Source: Pseudomonas sp. B21-028
GTDB lineage: Bacteria > Pseudomonadota > Gammaproteobacteria > Pseudomonadales > Pseudomonadaceae
Direction: 5' to 3'
Assembly (NCBI RefSeq): GCF_024749045.1
Contig: NZ_CP087184.1
Coordinates: 2,604,001 to 2,668,000, forward strand
DNA: 64,000 bases
Positions within the stretch are counted from its first letter, which is position 1. Every line of letters begins with the position of its first letter. Position numbers and translations under genes: made by a program. Shown one piece after another: positions 38,152 to 46,342 of this stretch. Below the pieces are notes generated by a model. The model did no database searches and was not told the origin of the DNA. It worked only from the letters and a program-made list of their open reading frames with translations.

Positions 38152-38541
38152 TCAGAGCGCGGGAAGCAGGGCGGGGGAGGCGCGAGGATTGATCAAGGGC
38201 CATCGCTGCCTGGGTTGGCAACGGGTCGGTTGTGCGGGCAAGGGCTTGGCTGGCTCGCCGGCAAGCAGGGCGAGCAGCCCGAAAAACGCCGCCAGCAGGA
38301 TCGCACCGAACAGGCTCGCAATGACGCAATCAGCGACGACGGGCAGCGAAGGGGCGGGCACATCCTGCAGGCCCTCGAATATTGCCCCGCCGTCAGTAGA
38401 GCAAAACAGTCCGCCGTCCAAACCGCTCAATCGCAAGCCGGCCATTTGTCCATGGCCCATCGCACACAGCAACGAACCGAACAGGATGCTGAAGTACAGC
38501 ACCCAGGCAATCATCGATTTTTCGCGGCTGGCCAGCTTCAT
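38152..38541 (-). CDS. DUF2946-like small membrane/exported protein
   Basis: A 129-residue protein with an N-terminal hydrophobic segment (MIAWVLYFSILFGSLLCAMG), a middle with GHGQM and a single Cys (GLFCSTDGG), and a second hydrophobic segment (ASLFGAILLAAFFGLLALLA). This fits DUF2946 proteins, which are often found next to TonB receptors and copper genes. It ends Pro/Arg-rich. The ATG at 38541 is preferred to the TTG at 38547. It lies upstream of the TonB receptor gene in transcription order. Confidence 0.6.
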   Translation of the reverse strand: MKLASREKSMIAWVLYFSILFGSLLCAMGHGQMAGLRLSGLDGGLFCSTDGGAIFEGLQDVPAPSLPVVADCVIASLFGAILLAAFFGLLALLAGEPAKPLPAQPTRCQPRQRWPLINPRASPALLPAL

Positions 38542-38602
38542 CAGCAAAGCTCGTTGAGAAGGAACGGTTTATCGGCGAGCGGATTTTACATTTTTTGATC
38601 CG

Positions 38603-39178
38603 TCAGTGAGCTTTTAAACAGTTCGACATACAGGCAACCGCCTTGCTGTCCGGTCTGTCGTCGGTATAAAAACCGTCTCGATTCGGCATCTTTACATCCG
38701 CCAAGGTCGATGCATCCACGGTCGCGTTGGCGTCCAGCAGTTTGTTCATGTGCAGGATGTAGCCGGTCACCGCATAGACTTGTTCGTTGGACAATGACTG
38801 TGGCGCCTGGAAGGGCATGGCTCTTCGGATGTAGTCGAAAAGCGTCGTTGCATAGGGCCAATAGCTGCCGACTGTCTTGAGCGGTTTGTCAGTCGTCAGC
38901 GTTCCTGCGCCCCCCGCCAACGCGGGGCCGATGCCACCTTCGAGCTTCACGCCATGACAGCTGACGCAGCTGCTCATGTAGACCTTTTCCCCATCAGCCA
39001 CCGTTGCGCGCCCTGGAGGCAACGCCTTGCCGTCGGGTGCCACGTCGATGTTCCAACTGGCGATCTGCGCTTCGGTAGCCTTGGTGCCCAAACCGTACTG
39101 GGATTGTGCCGAGGCATGGGTCAGCGCACAGGCGCACAGCAAACCGATGAGAAACGATCCACCTTTAAGCCCGTCCAT
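38603..39178 (-). CDS. c-type cytochrome subunit of sulfite/sulfane dehydrogenase
   Basis: A 191-residue exported cytochrome c with a signal peptide (to about ASAQ), a heme site CVSCH and the distal Met region RRAMPFQAPQSLSNEQVYAV. Length and context fit the SoxD/SorB electron acceptor. It overlaps the molybdoenzyme stop by 14 bp, so the two subunits are co-translated. It passes electrons from sulfur oxidation to the respiratory chain. Two Cys near the C-terminus (ACMSNC) are unusual and may form a disulfide. Confidence 0.82.
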   Translation of the reverse strand: MDGLKGGSFLIGLLCACALTHASAQSQYGLGTKATEAQIASWNIDVAPDGKALPPGRATVADGEKVYMSSCVSCHGVKLEGGIGPALAGGAGTLTTDKPLKTVGSYWPYATTLFDYIRRAMPFQAPQSLSNEQVYAVTGYILHMNKLLDANATVDASTLADVKMPNRDGFYTDDRPDSKAVACMSNCLKAH

Positions 39179-40472
39179 TGGTCACCTCCCCATTGCTGGA
39201 AACACGCCACGGTTGCACCGAATTGTTGTGGTAGAAAGAGACCTTGCCACGTTCATCAATCAACTGTTCTAGCATCGGCTGAACATAGCCGGTCTCGTCG
39301 ATGGCGCGGCTCATGATCATCAATTCCTGGCCGTTCCATTCGAAAGGCGCCCTGAAGACAGTCAGCGCCTTGGTCAGAATGGGCTCCTGTAGCCTGGCTT
39401 GCGTCCAGGTATTGCCGCCGTCGACGGAGACATCGACACGGGTGATTTTTCCGTGGCCGCTCCAGGCAATGCCACGCATCTCATGCAGGCCTTTGCGCGT
39501 CAGTTTCTGGGTGCCGGAAGGGTAGGTCACCAGCGATTTGCATTCCATGACAAAGGAAAATTTCCGAGCTTTGCCGTTGGCCATCAAGTCGGTGTATTTG
39601 GCGGTTTCTTCCCGGCTGTAGGCGGGCGCATCGGTGACATGCAGTCGGCGCAGCCATTTGATGTGGGTATTGCCCTCGTAGCCGGGGACAAACAGGCGCA
39701 GCGGATAGCCCTGTTCCGGCCTTAGACGCTCGCCGTTCTGGCTGTAGACCACCATCACATCGTCCAGGCATTTCTCGATGGGAATGCTGCGCGTCATTGC
39801 GGCGCCGTCCGCCCCTTCGGCAATGATCCACTTGGCTTGGGGCTTGAGCCCGGCTTCATCCAGCAGGGTCTTCAGGGGAACGCCCGTCCATTCAGCGCAA
39901 CTCACCAGGCCACTGACCTCGGCGGCGGTTTTGCCCCACGGAGGTAGAAACGATGGATTGCCCGAACACTCCATGAAGTGCACTCGTGACACGGCGGGGA
40001 ACTGGCGTATCTCGTCCACGGTAAAGATCAAGGCGTTTTCGGTGAGGCCGTGAATTACCAACCGGTGTTCCGCCGGATCGATTTGCGGGACACCCGCATG
40101 ATGGCGCTCATAGAACAGACCGTTCGGGGTAATGATGCCGTCCAGTTCCTGAAGTGGCGAGGTGCTGTAGGCGGACATCGTGTCCTTCAGGCCGGGATAT
40201 AGATTTCTGACCGCTTTGGTTTCGAACGTTGAAGGTTTGCCATAAGGGCTTGCCGTGGGGGTGCCAAGGCTACTGGTCCATTGCGGGACTTCAAGGGGCA
40301 GGTTCGGATCAAGAGGGGCGACGTTGGTCGTCTCTGCGTTGACCAGGTCGCTATCGCCCAGAGCAAAGGCAGCAGTACCGATAACGGCCCCGCTTTGAAT
40401 CAAGAAATCCCTGCGAGCCAAAGATGTTTGAGGCATGTCTTGCTTGGCGGGGACCATGGATTTTTTTGTCAT
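39165..40472 (-). CDS. SoxC/SorA-like molybdopterin sulfite/sulfane dehydrogenase
   Basis: A 435-residue periplasmic molybdoenzyme. It has a Tat signal (ARRDFLIQSG), the sulfite oxidase fold with the Mo-ligand Cys in FMECSGNPSF, and the dimerisation domain (KITRVDVSVDGGNTWTQARL). It is closest to SoxC. No other sox genes are nearby, so it probably works as a stand-alone sulfite-oxidising pair with its cytochrome, not in a full Sox system. A TetR-type operator lies in its upstream gap. Confidence 0.87.
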   Translation of the reverse strand: MTKKSMVPAKQDMPQTSLARRDFLIQSGAVIGTAAFALGDSDLVNAETTNVAPLDPNLPLEVPQWTSSLGTPTASPYGKPSTFETKAVRNLYPGLKDTMSAYSTSPLQELDGIITPNGLFYERHHAGVPQIDPAEHRLVIHGLTENALIFTVDEIRQFPAVSRVHFMECSGNPSFLPPWGKTAAEVSGLVSCAEWTGVPLKTLLDEAGLKPQAKWIIAEGADGAAMTRSIPIEKCLDDVMVVYSQNGERLRPEQGYPLRLFVPGYEGNTHIKWLRRLHVTDAPAYSREETAKYTDLMANGKARKFSFVMECKSLVTYPSGTQKLTRKGLHEMRGIAWSGHGKITRVDVSVDGGNTWTQARLQEPILTKALTVFRAPFEWNGQELMIMSRAIDETGYVQPMLEQLIDERGKVSFYHNNSVQPWRVSSNGEVTNGRA

Positions 40473-40522
40473 TGTTGTTCCCTCTGATTCCTTTGTCGGG
40501 CTGGACCCAACGGCGAGTCTAT

Positions 40523-40540
40523 AGACCGATCGGTCGGTCT
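40523..40540. promoter_or_regulatory. TetR-type operator before the molybdoenzyme gene
   Basis: agaccga-tcgg-tcggtct, a 7-bp inverted repeat with a 4-bp spacer, about 50 bp upstream of the start. Its core (accgatcggt) also occurs at 41380-41389 before the TetR gene. Confidence 0.7.
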
Positions 40541-40657
40541 GTAGGTAAGCCTAGAACGAAAAACGCGCGTGGTCCAGTCGCAAGGACGACCATCGGTGAT
40601 GGCACGTGAATGAGGGGAGCGAGGAAAGCGGCGCACTTGAAGCGCCGCTGATGACAG

Positions 40658-41275
40658 TCAAGCCGGGCGCGGCTCAACCTTCAGTCCGGGCAGGAGGGTG
40701 TCGCAAAAGAACGTCGCGATGGATTCCGGAGAGCGCGGGCCTCCGGGCTTGATCCACAAGTAGCTGTAGTGGTGGATACCAAGAATAGCCTTCACGGCTA
40801 ACGAGTCCGATGTGCGGAAGGTCCCCTCGCTCACGCCAGCCTTGAGGATATTCGACCAGAGCTTTTCATACTGCCGGTGCAGGTCGAGCAATTCAGTCTG
40901 GCGCTCGCCAATGACCGAATACACTTCTCGAAAACACACCGTCATTTCAGCCAGGTGGGTGACAATAGTGCGCATCACGATGGCCGAGAATTGGCGAAAT
41001 TTATCTTCTGCAGGCTGGTCGCTCTCGTACAGGGGCGTACCTTCTGCGATGAGCACTCGCAAATACCGGCTGGTGATTTCGAACAGCAATTCTTCCTTGC
41101 TGCCGATGTGGTAATACAGCGCGCCTCGAGCCAGGCCAGTGGCTTTTTCCAACTCAGCCATGCCGGTTGCGTGAAACCCGCGCGTCGAGAACAGCTGCGC
41201 AGCGATCTTCAGTATCCGCTCCTTAGTGCTTGTTTCAGCAGATTCGGCAGCGACGACGGCGTTCTTTTTTCCCAT
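40658..41275 (-). CDS. TetR-family regulator
   Basis: A 205-residue repressor. The N-terminal helix-turn-helix (ERILKIAAQLFSTRGFHATG, then GLARGALYYHIGSKEELLFE) and the all-helical C-terminal ligand domain fit the TetR family. Matching operator cores before its own gene and before the soxCD-like operon indicate autoregulation and control of that operon. The inducer is unknown. Confidence 0.88.
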   Translation of the reverse strand: MGKKNAVVAAESAETSTKERILKIAAQLFSTRGFHATGMAELEKATGLARGALYYHIGSKEELLFEITSRYLRVLIAEGTPLYESDQPAEDKFRQFSAIVMRTIVTHLAEMTVCFREVYSVIGERQTELLDLHRQYEKLWSNILKAGVSEGTFRTSDSLAVKAILGIHHYSYLWIKPGGPRSPESIATFFCDTLLPGLKVEPRPA

Positions 41276-41379
41276 GGGTCAATTCCAACCGGTTGAGCGC
41301 CAATCATACCCATGCGTGCGCGGTGAAGGATACAGACGGGCGAAGCTCATCCCATGGTTGCAGGAAGATAGTTGTATTG

Positions 41380-41389
41380 ACCGATCGGT
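41380..41389. promoter_or_regulatory. TetR-type operator core before TetR gene
   Basis: The palindrome accgatcggt lies in the gap between the TetR gene and the divergent DMT transporter and matches the core of the site at 40523-40540. Confidence 0.6.
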
Positions 41390-41467
41390 ACAGAGGCGTT
41401 TAACGTGTTTTTAAGGGCGCGGTGGCGTCAAGAGTTCTGAGAGCCTGCCTAGGCATTGGGATCGACC

Positions 41468-42361
41468 ATGACAATAAGCAACCCCGTAACGAAGGCGTCC
41501 AGCTCGTCAGCCTCGGCAAGATTGATCGCGATGATCTGTTTCGCCATGCTCGCCTTTGCCGCGAACTCCTTGCTGTGCCGCCTGGCGCTTAAGCACACCG
41601 ACATTGATGCTGCGAGTTTCAGCGTTGTCCGGCTGGCCAGCGGGGCCTTGGTGTTATGGCTGTTGTGTGCCTTGAGGCGGACCTCAACCATAGGCAAAGG
41701 CAGTTGGCAGGGGGCCGCTGCCTTGTTCGTTTACGTCTTCGCTTTTTCCTTCGCGTACCGTCATTTGGAGACCGGGACGGGGGCATTGCTGCTGTTTGGC
41801 GCGGTTCAGCTGAGCATGGTTCTGTACGGCATGTTCAAAGGCGAGCGGATGCACACGTTGGCAGTCGTTGGGTTTGTGCTGGCGATTGCTGGCTTGGTCA
41901 GTCTGCTGCTTCCAGGTGCCGCAGCACCTGACCCCGTTAGCGCACTCACGATGCTGTTATCGGGGGTGGCATGGGGGATCTATTCACTGCTTGGCAAAAC
42001 TGTCGCCGATCCGCTGACAACCACAGCCGGCAATTTTCTGCGCTCGATTCCCCTGGTCTTGGTTGCAAGTTTGCCGTTTCTCTCAGAGCTGCGTTGGGAT
42101 CTGCTGGGGATATTTTATGCGGTTCTTTCCGGCGCGCTGGCGTCGGGCGTTGGCTACGCGGTCTGGTACGTCGCGGTGCGTTATCTTGCAGCGTTTCAAG
42201 CCGCGACGGTGCAGCTAAGCGTGCCCATCCTGGCTTCGCTGGCGGGCATCGTTTTTCTGGGGGAAAGCCTGAGCGTAAGGATGGTGTTGGCATCCATTGC
42301 TGTACTGGGCGGCGTTGCGTTGGTGCTGGGTGGCAAGCATGGCAGAGCCACAGGCAGCTAG
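41468..42361 (+). CDS. EamA/DMT-family transporter
   Basis: A 297-residue inner-membrane protein with about ten helices in two EamA repeats (GAVQLSMVLYGMFKGE in the first, PILASLAGIVFLGESLS in the second). The usual role is export of metabolites or amino acids. The ATG at 41468 follows GGGA; the TTG at 41456 is less likely. It is divergent from the TetR gene and may be under its control through the shared gap. Confidence 0.87.
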   Translation: MTISNPVTKASSSSASARLIAMICFAMLAFAANSLLCRLALKHTDIDAASFSVVRLASGALVLWLLCALRRTSTIGKGSWQGAAALFVYVFAFSFAYRHLETGTGALLLFGAVQLSMVLYGMFKGERMHTLAVVGFVLAIAGLVSLLLPGAAAPDPVSALTMLLSGVAWGIYSLLGKTVADPLTTTAGNFLRSIPLVLVASLPFLSELRWDLLGIFYAVLSGALASGVGYAVWYVAVRYLAAFQAATVQLSVPILASLAGIVFLGESLSVRMVLASIAVLGGVALVLGGKHGRATGS

Positions 42362-42435
42362 AGGCTCCGCTCTCTCAATCATGTGCGCCTGGGCGTGCCT
42401 GAGTTTGTTCGCTCAACCACTCAAGGACTAGACTG

Positions 42436-43266
42436 GTGCCGCCCAGTCATAAGGCCCGTCAACCCATGCTCCTCGTCCCGTCAGATACCGCCGAACAGAC
42501 AAAGCTCACCCTCGAGGTGGTGCTGCGCTATCACATGGCCTGGAAGCACCGCGACCTGGAGGCGATACTCGCGCTCTATCACCCGCATGTGCAGTACAAC
42601 GATTTTTTCCAGAACCGCAGCATGGGCCTGACCGAGCTGCGCGCCTACATCACCGGCACGTTGCCGCGCCATCCCGATGAATATCTTGAGCACAATGACC
42701 GCATCCGCGCTGACGGCTGCACGGCATTCATCCAGTACCAGACCGCTCTGAAGGGCAGTGGCGAGCGGGTGGTTTTTCGCACCAGCGAAGCGATCACCGT
42801 ATGTGAGGGTCAGATCCTGCGTGTCAACGAATACGCGTCACTCGTGCGCGACGGCGAGCCGCACGCCGGGCGTCGCGCCCCCGCCATCAGTAAGCTAGGG
42901 CTCTCGGCGCGCCAGTTGAGTTTCATGGCGCGAGACTTGGCCGATTACTTTACCCGCCAACAGCCATTCCTGGACCCTGACCTGGATCTTGCTCGGATCG
43001 CCAGCGCCACCGGGTACAGCCGTAATCAGTTGTCTTACTTATTGAATCAAGTGCTCGGGCAAAGCTTCTATCGCTACGTGACTCAGGCTCGCTTGGCCTA
43101 CCTCCTTGAACGCCTCGCCAGTTACGACGAAAACGCACCCATCGATGCCCTCGCAGTGGCTGCCGGATTCAATTCCACCTCGGCGTTCTACAAGGCTTTC
43201 CGTAGCCATACCGGCTGCACACCTAAAGCCTGGTTGAAGGCCAATTGCGCGCGTACCCGCAGATAA
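42436..43266 (+). CDS. SnoaL-like plus AraC-domain regulator
   Basis: A 276-residue fusion. The N-terminal half (about 20-140) reads as a SnoaL/NTF2-like pocket (YHMAWKHRDLEAILALYHPH, EYLEHNDRIRADGC). The C-terminal ~110 residues are an AraC domain (LARIASATGYSRNQLSYLLN, VAAGFNSTSAFYKAFRSHTG). This pairing is unusual among AraC regulators. A GTG at 42436 has AAGGA 8 nt upstream; the ATG at 42466 is an alternative. It precedes an amine-oxidase-like operon on the same strand and is its likely regulator. Confidence 0.8.
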   Translation: MPPSHKARQPMLLVPSDTAEQTKLTLEVVLRYHMAWKHRDLEAILALYHPHVQYNDFFQNRSMGLTELRAYITGTLPRHPDEYLEHNDRIRADGCTAFIQYQTALKGSGERVVFRTSEAITVCEGQILRVNEYASLVRDGEPHAGRRAPAISKLGLSARQLSFMARDLADYFTRQQPFLDPDLDLARIASATGYSRNQLSYLLNQVLGQSFYRYVTQARLAYLLERLASYDENAPIDALAVAAGFNSTSAFYKAFRSHTGCTPKAWLKANCARTRR

Positions 43267-43323
43267 CACAGGCCCCTTCGCTGCGCATTAAGCTCTGTCG
43301 GCAATCAAACGACGGAGCAGGTG

Positions 43324-44748
43324 ATGGCTGGTTGGGGTGGTGTGAGTTTGTGGATGGAGCAAGTCGACGAGGCGCTGACGCCGCGTCCGGCGTTGCATCA
43401 GGATCTGCAAGCCGATGTGGTGATCATCGGTGCCGGCTACAGCGGTCTTTGGACGGCCTATTACCTCAAGCAGCAAGCACCGCACCTGGACATCGTCATA
43501 GTTGAAGCACAGATTGCCGGTTTCGGCGCCTCCGGCCGCAATGGCGGCTGGTTGATGGGTAATCTGCTCGGCGAAGACCGACTCCTGGGGCCCTTGCCGG
43601 CCGCGCAGCGTCATGCTGGATATCAACTGCTGCACGGAATTCCCGATGAAGTGGCGCGGGTGTGCCACGTCGAAAGCATCGATTGCGAACTGCGTAAAGG
43701 CGGAGTGCTGTACTGCGCGGCGCGGTATCCCGAGCAAGAACGGCGCCTGCGCGAACAACTCGCTGCCGCCCGTGCGCAAGGCCTGGGGGAAGACGATTAT
43801 CGCTGGCTGAGCCCTCAGGCCTTGCGCGAACAATTGAATGTGGCCCAGGCATACGGCGCCTTGTATTCACCTCACTGCGCGACCCTTCAACCTGCCCGGT
43901 TGGTACGGGGGCTAGCCGAAGTCGTGGAACGCATGGGTGTGCGCATTTTCGAGCAAAGCGCTGTGCTCGACTGGACGGCAGGCCAAGTTCGAACCGAGCA
44001 CGGTCGCGTGAGCGCCGAGTGGGTGGTCCCGGCCGTCGAGGGATATGCCAGTGCCTTGCCCCCGTTAAACAAATATCAACTGGCCGCCCAGAGCCTGATC
44101 GTTGCAACTGAGCCGCTCCCGGCCGATGTATGGGCCGAAATCGGACTCAGCCGTGGCCAGGCCTTCAGCGAAAACAGTCGACAAGTCACCTACGGTCAGC
44201 GCAGCCGCGATGACCGCTTGGTATTTGGTGCCCGCGGTGGCTATCGTTTTGGAGGTCGCCTGCGCAGTGACTTCAACCTCAGTCAGGCCGAACGTGAGTT
44301 GCGCCAGTACTTGTTTAGCGAACTATTCCCGGTTTTGCGCAATGTTCGCCTGACTCACGCCTGGGGCGGCAACCTGGGTGTCGCCCGGCATTTTCACCCG
44401 CACATGCTGGCCGACCGCCGGCAGAAAATCGCACTCGTCGGTGGCTATGGCGGCGAAGGCGTAGGCGCCAGCAACCTGGGGGGGCGCACGGTGGCGGCGC
44501 TGATTCTCGGTCAGGACAACGAACTGACCCGCCAGCCTTGGGTGTTGGGCGACCGTCCGCTGGCCTCGTTGCCACGCTGGGAGCCAGAGCCCCTGCGCTG
44601 GCTGGGTTACAACGCCATTATCCAGAGCTTTGTTCATGAAGATCGGATATTGGCCAACCTCCATGCGCCGCGCTGGCGCCGCCAGATGGCTGAGGGCCTG
44701 GCTGGTTGCATGGAACGTCTGATGAAGTCCAAGGAGCCGTTCGCATGA
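43324..44748 (+). CDS. FAD oxidoreductase, gamma-glutamylputrescine oxidase type
   Basis: A 474-residue DAO-fold flavoprotein. It shows the FAD motif ADVVIIGAGYSGLWTAYYLK and FGASGRNGGWLMG, which is typical of PuuB/amine oxidases, and a C-terminal GGYGGEGVGASNLGGR. The coupled cupin and PotF-like binding protein suggest oxidation of a polyamine or gamma-glutamyl polyamine. The start follows GGAG by 6 nt. The exact amine is not determinable from the sequence. Confidence 0.85.
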   Translation: MAGWGGVSLWMEQVDEALTPRPALHQDLQADVVIIGAGYSGLWTAYYLKQQAPHLDIVIVEAQIAGFGASGRNGGWLMGNLLGEDRLLGPLPAAQRHAGYQLLHGIPDEVARVCHVESIDCELRKGGVLYCAARYPEQERRLREQLAAARAQGLGEDDYRWLSPQALREQLNVAQAYGALYSPHCATLQPARLVRGLAEVVERMGVRIFEQSAVLDWTAGQVRTEHGRVSAEWVVPAVEGYASALPPLNKYQLAAQSLIVATEPLPADVWAEIGLSRGQAFSENSRQVTYGQRSRDDRLVFGARGGYRFGGRLRSDFNLSQAERELRQYLFSELFPVLRNVRLTHAWGGNLGVARHFHPHMLADRRQKIALVGGYGGEGVGASNLGGRTVAALILGQDNELTRQPWVLGDRPLASLPRWEPEPLRWLGYNAIIQSFVHEDRILANLHAPRWRRQMAEGLAGCMERLMKSKEPFA

Positions 44749-45086
44749 AGATCGATCATTTTCGCGACACCCCATGCTTGTCTCTCGGGGAGTCGGGCGC
44801 TGTCGGCATGCCGCTGGGCGAGCCGATTTCACAGGTCGCCACGACAAGCGTTGAGCGCGATGACGGCGTCGAGGCTGGCGTGTGGGAATGCACCCCCGGA
44901 CGCTGGCGGCGCCAGATTGTGCAACAGGAGTTCTGCCATTTCATTCAGGGGCGTTGCACCTTCACCCCGGACGGCGGTGAGGCCCTCCACATCCAGGCCG
45001 GTGATGCGTTGATGTTGCCTGCGAACACGACGGGAGTCTGGGACATACAAGAAACCGTTCGCAAAAGCTACGTGCTGATTTTCTGA
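44745..45086 (+). CDS. Cupin-domain protein (DUF861/EutQ-like)
   Basis: A 113-residue single-cupin protein with the barrel segments ECTPGRWRRQIVQQEFCHFI, GRCTFTPDGGEALHIQAGDA and LPANTTGVWDI. Its ATG overlaps the oxidase stop (ATGA). Such cupins frequently accompany amine and polyamine oxidases; whether they are enzymes or sensors is unclear. Confidence 0.8.
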   Translation: MKIDHFRDTPCLSLGESGAVGMPLGEPISQVATTSVERDDGVEAGVWECTPGRWRRQIVQQEFCHFIQGRCTFTPDGGEALHIQAGDALMLPANTTGVWDIQETVRKSYVLIF

Positions 45087-45130
45087 ACTGCCTTCATCCA
45101 TAACGCTTAGAACAAAGGTTGAGGTCTCGT

Positions 45131-46204
45131 ATGTTGAAATCGATCGTTCCGCTACTGTTGATCGCGTCTACCGCTCAGGCGGCAGACTCCGTCAGGATCT
45201 ACAACTGGAGCAGCTACATCGCCCCCGATACCCTGCAAAACTTTACCACTCATACTGGGCACCCGACTCAGTATGACGTGTACGACAGCAACGAGGTCCT
45301 CGACGCCAAACTGATGGCCGGCCGTTCCGGGTATGACGTGGTGTTTCCCTCTAACCACTTCATGGCCCGGCAGATCAAGGCCGGTGCGCTGAAACCGCTG
45401 GACCGCAGCAAACTGCCGAACTGGCAGAACCTCAACCCGACGCTGATGAAAGTTCTGGAGGCCAACGATCCGGGCAACCGATACGGTTTTCCCTACCTGT
45501 GGGGCAGCACCGGCATTGGCTACAACGTAGCCAAGGTCAAGGCAGTCTTGGGCGATATACCAATAGACTCATGGGACATCGTGTTCAAGCCCGAGAACAT
45601 GAAAAAACTCGCCCGATGCGGCGTAGCCATGCTCGACAACGGTCCCGAGATCCTTCCCATCGCCTTGAACTACCTGGGGCTTGGGCATCACAGCAAGGAC
45701 AAGGCTGACTACGAGAAGGCCCAGGCCCTGCTACTCAAAGTGCGCCCCTATGTGAGTTACTTCCACAACTCCAAGTACACCAGCGATCTTGCAACGGGTG
45801 ATGTGTGTCTGGTCGTGGGGTTTTCTGGCGACGTGATGCAGGCGGTCGCAAGAGCCAATGAGGCCGGGAACGGCCAGCAGATTGCCTACGCCATCCCCAA
45901 GGAAGGCTCACCCATGTGGTTCGACATGGTCGCCATGCCCGCCGATTCTCCGAATGAAGCTGCCGGTTACGCGTTTCTGAATTACCTGCTGGACCCCAAC
46001 GTCATGGCTGACATCAGCAACCACGTGCACTATGCCAACGGCAATGCTGCCGCTGAAGGCATGGTCGACAAGGCCATTCTCAACGACCCGATGGTGTACC
46101 CGCCTGAAAGCGTGATGAAGAAACTCTTTGTGCTGGAAGCGATGCCGCTGGAGACCGACCGGCTGCGCACGCGTGTTTGGAGTCGGGTTAAAAACGGGCA
46201 ATAA
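45131..46204 (+). CDS. PotF/SpuD-like polyamine-binding protein
   Basis: A 357-residue periplasmic binding protein. It has a signal peptide (MLKSIVPLLLIASTAQA), then VRIYNWSSYIAPDTLQNF and VYDSNEVLDAKLMAGRSGYD, typical of putrescine/spermidine binding proteins. The ATG at 45131 with GAGG 6 nt upstream is chosen over the TTG at 45119. No ABC permease or ATPase follows, so it either borrows another polyamine transporter or acts in sensing. Confidence 0.87.
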   Translation: MLKSIVPLLLIASTAQAADSVRIYNWSSYIAPDTLQNFTTHTGHPTQYDVYDSNEVLDAKLMAGRSGYDVVFPSNHFMARQIKAGALKPLDRSKLPNWQNLNPTLMKVLEANDPGNRYGFPYLWGSTGIGYNVAKVKAVLGDIPIDSWDIVFKPENMKKLARCGVAMLDNGPEILPIALNYLGLGHHSKDKADYEKAQALLLKVRPYVSYFHNSKYTSDLATGDVCLVVGFSGDVMQAVARANEAGNGQQIAYAIPKEGSPMWFDMVAMPADSPNEAAGYAFLNYLLDPNVMADISNHVHYANGNAAAEGMVDKAILNDPMVYPPESVMKKLFVLEAMPLETDRLRTRVWSRVKNGQ

Positions 46205-46342
46205 AGTCAATCGCCGATGATGCGGGCAGCCCGGATCATCGGCGGCAGGTCCGCGGTGCGAAAGCATGCCTCACACGGGCACCATGATTTCTGGCGGCGG
46301 AGTGTGTTGGCAATGGCTTGCGGTGGGGTGAGCCTCAGCGGT

